A stretch of DNA of 64,000 bases from Carnegiea gigantea. Taxonomy: Eukaryota > Streptophyta > Magnoliopsida > Caryophyllales > Cactaceae. The stretch spans positions 273,501 to 337,500 of the forward strand of contig JAKOGI010000185.1 of assembly GCA_029747015.1 (NCBI GenBank), written 5' to 3'. The notes beneath the pieces were generated by a model. The model was not told where the DNA came from. It did not search any database and saw only the letters and a program-made list of their open reading frames with translations. Both the position numbers and the translations under genes were made by a program. This document shows, piece by piece, positions 61,838-64,000 of the stretch; the first letter of the stretch is position 1, and every line of letters starts with the position of its first letter.

Positions 61838-63039
61838 CGTCCATCCGGTTGTACAAATGCAATTGTACATCCGGACCCATGAAGAAAACTGTCAGATTTC
61901 GACTCACTAAAAATACCCTATACCTCACTAAAATATACTGCTGTGTATACTGTTTCGCTCACTAAAAATAATGTATAGCTCACTAAAATATTTTAGTGAG
62001 CTGAAAAACAGTTTTGGTGAGCTAATACGTACTTTTAGTAGGCAGACATACTGAAATTAATGTATCTTATGTACCGAAATTTCACTTAGTAAAAATACTA
62101 TATAGCTTATTAAATGTGTTATTGTACTAAAAAAATGTTATTGTTTATTCGAAACTCACTAAACTATATTCTACTTGTCTACATTTTTTTAGTGAGCTAT
62201 GACATATATTTAGTGAGTTATGGCATATATTTAGTGAGTTGGACTATATTTAATTAATTCACTACATTTCTATTATACTCACAAAATATAATACAAACAC
62301 CCTTATGTCACAGTAAAAAATGATTGAGATGTAACATAACTTAAAAACTTCATAATATTATTTGCTGGCTATCTATACTATTCTTTTTAGTGAGCTATGC
62401 CATTTATTTAAGGAGCCATGATAGATATTTGATGAGCTATAAAATATAGTGTAAAGCAACAGATTTTTTATAGTGAGCTATTGTTTTCCCTATTAGGCAC
62501 AAGATTAATTATAGTGATTACATTTGGTGAGTAGAGAACTGATTTATGATTGCTGAATACAAGCTCAATACAAGTGAGTTAAATGTATCTCTTTAGTGAG
62601 CCAACGACTATATTTAGTGAGCATATAAGTCATATTGGCGAGCTGTTGTTCCTCATATGTACATAGCAACAATGAAAATATCATCTGGAAAAACAACCAT
62701 AACATTTGTAGTGAATTACAATGCAACATCGATGAGCACGCAGGTCAATTCTAGTGAGCCAAACGTTTCTTTTAGTGAGCAAAAAATTACTCTGTAGCAC
62801 AGAGCAACATTTTTTATAGTGAGCTAAATGTATACCGCTAGTGAGCCAACGACTATATTCAGTGAGCACATAACTGATAATGGTGAACTATTGTTTCTCG
62901 TACGTCACAAACCAAAATTTATATGGAGTGAATGCAATCCAATTCGAAAAATTAAGGAGTATGAATTTTTTTAAAAAAAAAGGGTCTGGGCACAGCAGTT
63001 GGGGAACTTAAAACTGCTGTTGATGAGCACGGATGGACG
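61838..63039. repeat. AGTGAG-rich element bounded by short inverted repeats
   Basis: About 1.2 kb bounded by CGTCCATCCG (61838-61847) and its inverse CGGATGGACG (63030-63039). Inside I count 14 exact AGTGAG and 5 exact CTCACT words, usually within TTTAGTGAGCT. The CTCACT orientation is confined to the left part (61905-62160) and AGTGAG dominates to the right. A longer unit starting GAGCCAACGACTATAT recurs at about 62599 and 62841. There is no coding frame. It behaves like a transposon with subterminal repeats, but superfamily and target duplication are unclear. Confidence 0.6.
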
Positions 63040-64000
63040 ATTGAGTTGTCTATCTAGTTGTACATAATAATTTACCCGGAATTTCATATGAAAGTACAAT
63101 GACACTAATCACCTTTTTTTTTTTAATATGTCATTTTACAAGTCCACCTCTTCACAGTCACCACGAATCTTTTGCTGCCTAACACCCCCAAAAAAAAACC
63201 AAAAAAAACATCTTTTAGGTGTTTATTTAGGAGACACCAGCACTAATTTATTTTTTATTTTGGTCAAACTCCAGCACAAATTTCTAACTGTTTCTAAACT
63301 TTATAAATTAAAGTAGTTGGTAAGGGTGGGATTGTGGGAATTTCACTCACACGTAGCGAATATCCATTCCAACCGATTCGAAAAAATGAGTGAAAATCTG
63401 AAATATATGGACTATTGATGAATAATGGATGGTGGTTTGATAAATTGAATTGGATTTGTGCGAATCGTGTGATACTTCATCCGATCCGCTACCCCATTCA
63501 TCACCCGCTTAGTTATCAACTTGTTCATTATGTAATGTTATAGCAACATGTTGGCAATTCGAAAACTCATAGTGATTAATATTTTGTAAGATTAAATAGG
63601 TATGATGGATCTAATTTAAATCTGTCGTTATGTTGATAGACTAATGCCTGAAATTTAAAGGAGGTGTTTAGTTGTTGACTTTTTCATTGGCTTTTTGATA
63701 CAAAAATGGCTTTTGGGGAGATTTTTTGTTATTTTGACATGGTCAAAAAAACCAACTTGATGTTTGGTTAATAGTTTTTTATAATAGTTGTTTCAGCCCA
63801 AGAAGTTAATTTTCAAAAAGCTAAGATCAGTAACTTTTTATAAATGGCTATTTGTATAAATGACAAAAATGTCCAACACTTTACTAAAATTACAAGACAT
63901 GCCATTAGTAAAATCAAAAACTACAATCCTAGTCATTTGAAATTACAAGACATGCCATGAGTAGCTAAGATGAGTAGCTTTTTGAATTGATTCAAGTTAG
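63040..64000. other. Intergenic, possibly entering another MITE
   Basis: No gene. From about 63659 the sequence GGAGGTGTTTAGTTGTTGAC resembles the outer end of the GGTGTGTTTGGT-type MITEs in this window, but its partner end would lie beyond the window. Confidence 0.4.

Overview
The window is nuclear DNA of a flowering plant, most likely a eudicot. It is AT-rich, has spliced protein genes with GT-AG introns, a plant-specific gene set (EIN3/EIL, WRINKLED1, X8-domain protein), and many small hAT-like and Harbinger-like transposons. No bacterial, organellar or viral gene block is visible.

Layout. (1) 0.6-3.0 kb, + strand: a seven-exon type I inositol polyphosphate 5-phosphatase. (2) 3-10 kb: AT-rich intergenic DNA with microsatellites and a complete non-autonomous hAT element (7282-8028) with a perfect 8-bp target duplication. 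(3) About 9.95-33.6 kb: a direct tandem duplication of about 12.5 kb (copy A) and 10.3 kb (copy B). Each copy carries a complete ETHYLENE-INSENSITIVE3-like transcription factor (13154-15295, 713 aa; 27847-30021, 724 aa) with a 1.5-kb intron in its 5' leader. The copies have since gained different transposons: a hAT element in A whose empty site survives in B, and a hAT element plus a promoter-proximal Harbinger-like MITE in B. About 1.26 kb of the leader intron is identical between copies while everything around it has diverged, which suggests recent gene conversion. (4) 33.8-39.6 kb, - strand: a complete seven-exon WRINKLED1-type AP2 gene, including the 9-nt VYL microexon. (5) 41.1-52.7 kb, - strand: a plant coiled-coil protein of unknown function in seven exons. 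Its 7-kb intron holds a hAT element and a decayed LINE, and another intron holds a possible 27-nt cassette exon made by duplicating an exon end. (6) 57.3-59.4 kb, - strand: ribosomal protein L4 (uL4) with telo-boxes upstream. (7) 60.6-61.5 kb, + strand: a small secreted X8 (CBM43)-domain protein. (8) 61.8-63.0 kb: an unusual AGTGAG-rich repeat element.

The genes do not form one pathway. The EIN3-like pair would act in ethylene-responsive transcription and WRI1 in fatty-acid synthesis; RPL4 is housekeeping and the phosphatase is in phosphoinositide signalling. I found no wholly new biological system. The most interesting material is the recent history of the EIN3-like tandem pair (conversion tract, copy-specific promoter insertion, filled and empty transposon sites), the possible birth of a 27-nt exon, and the AGTGAG element.

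Exon borders were set by reading splice sites and reading-frame phase by eye. There is no expression evidence behind them.
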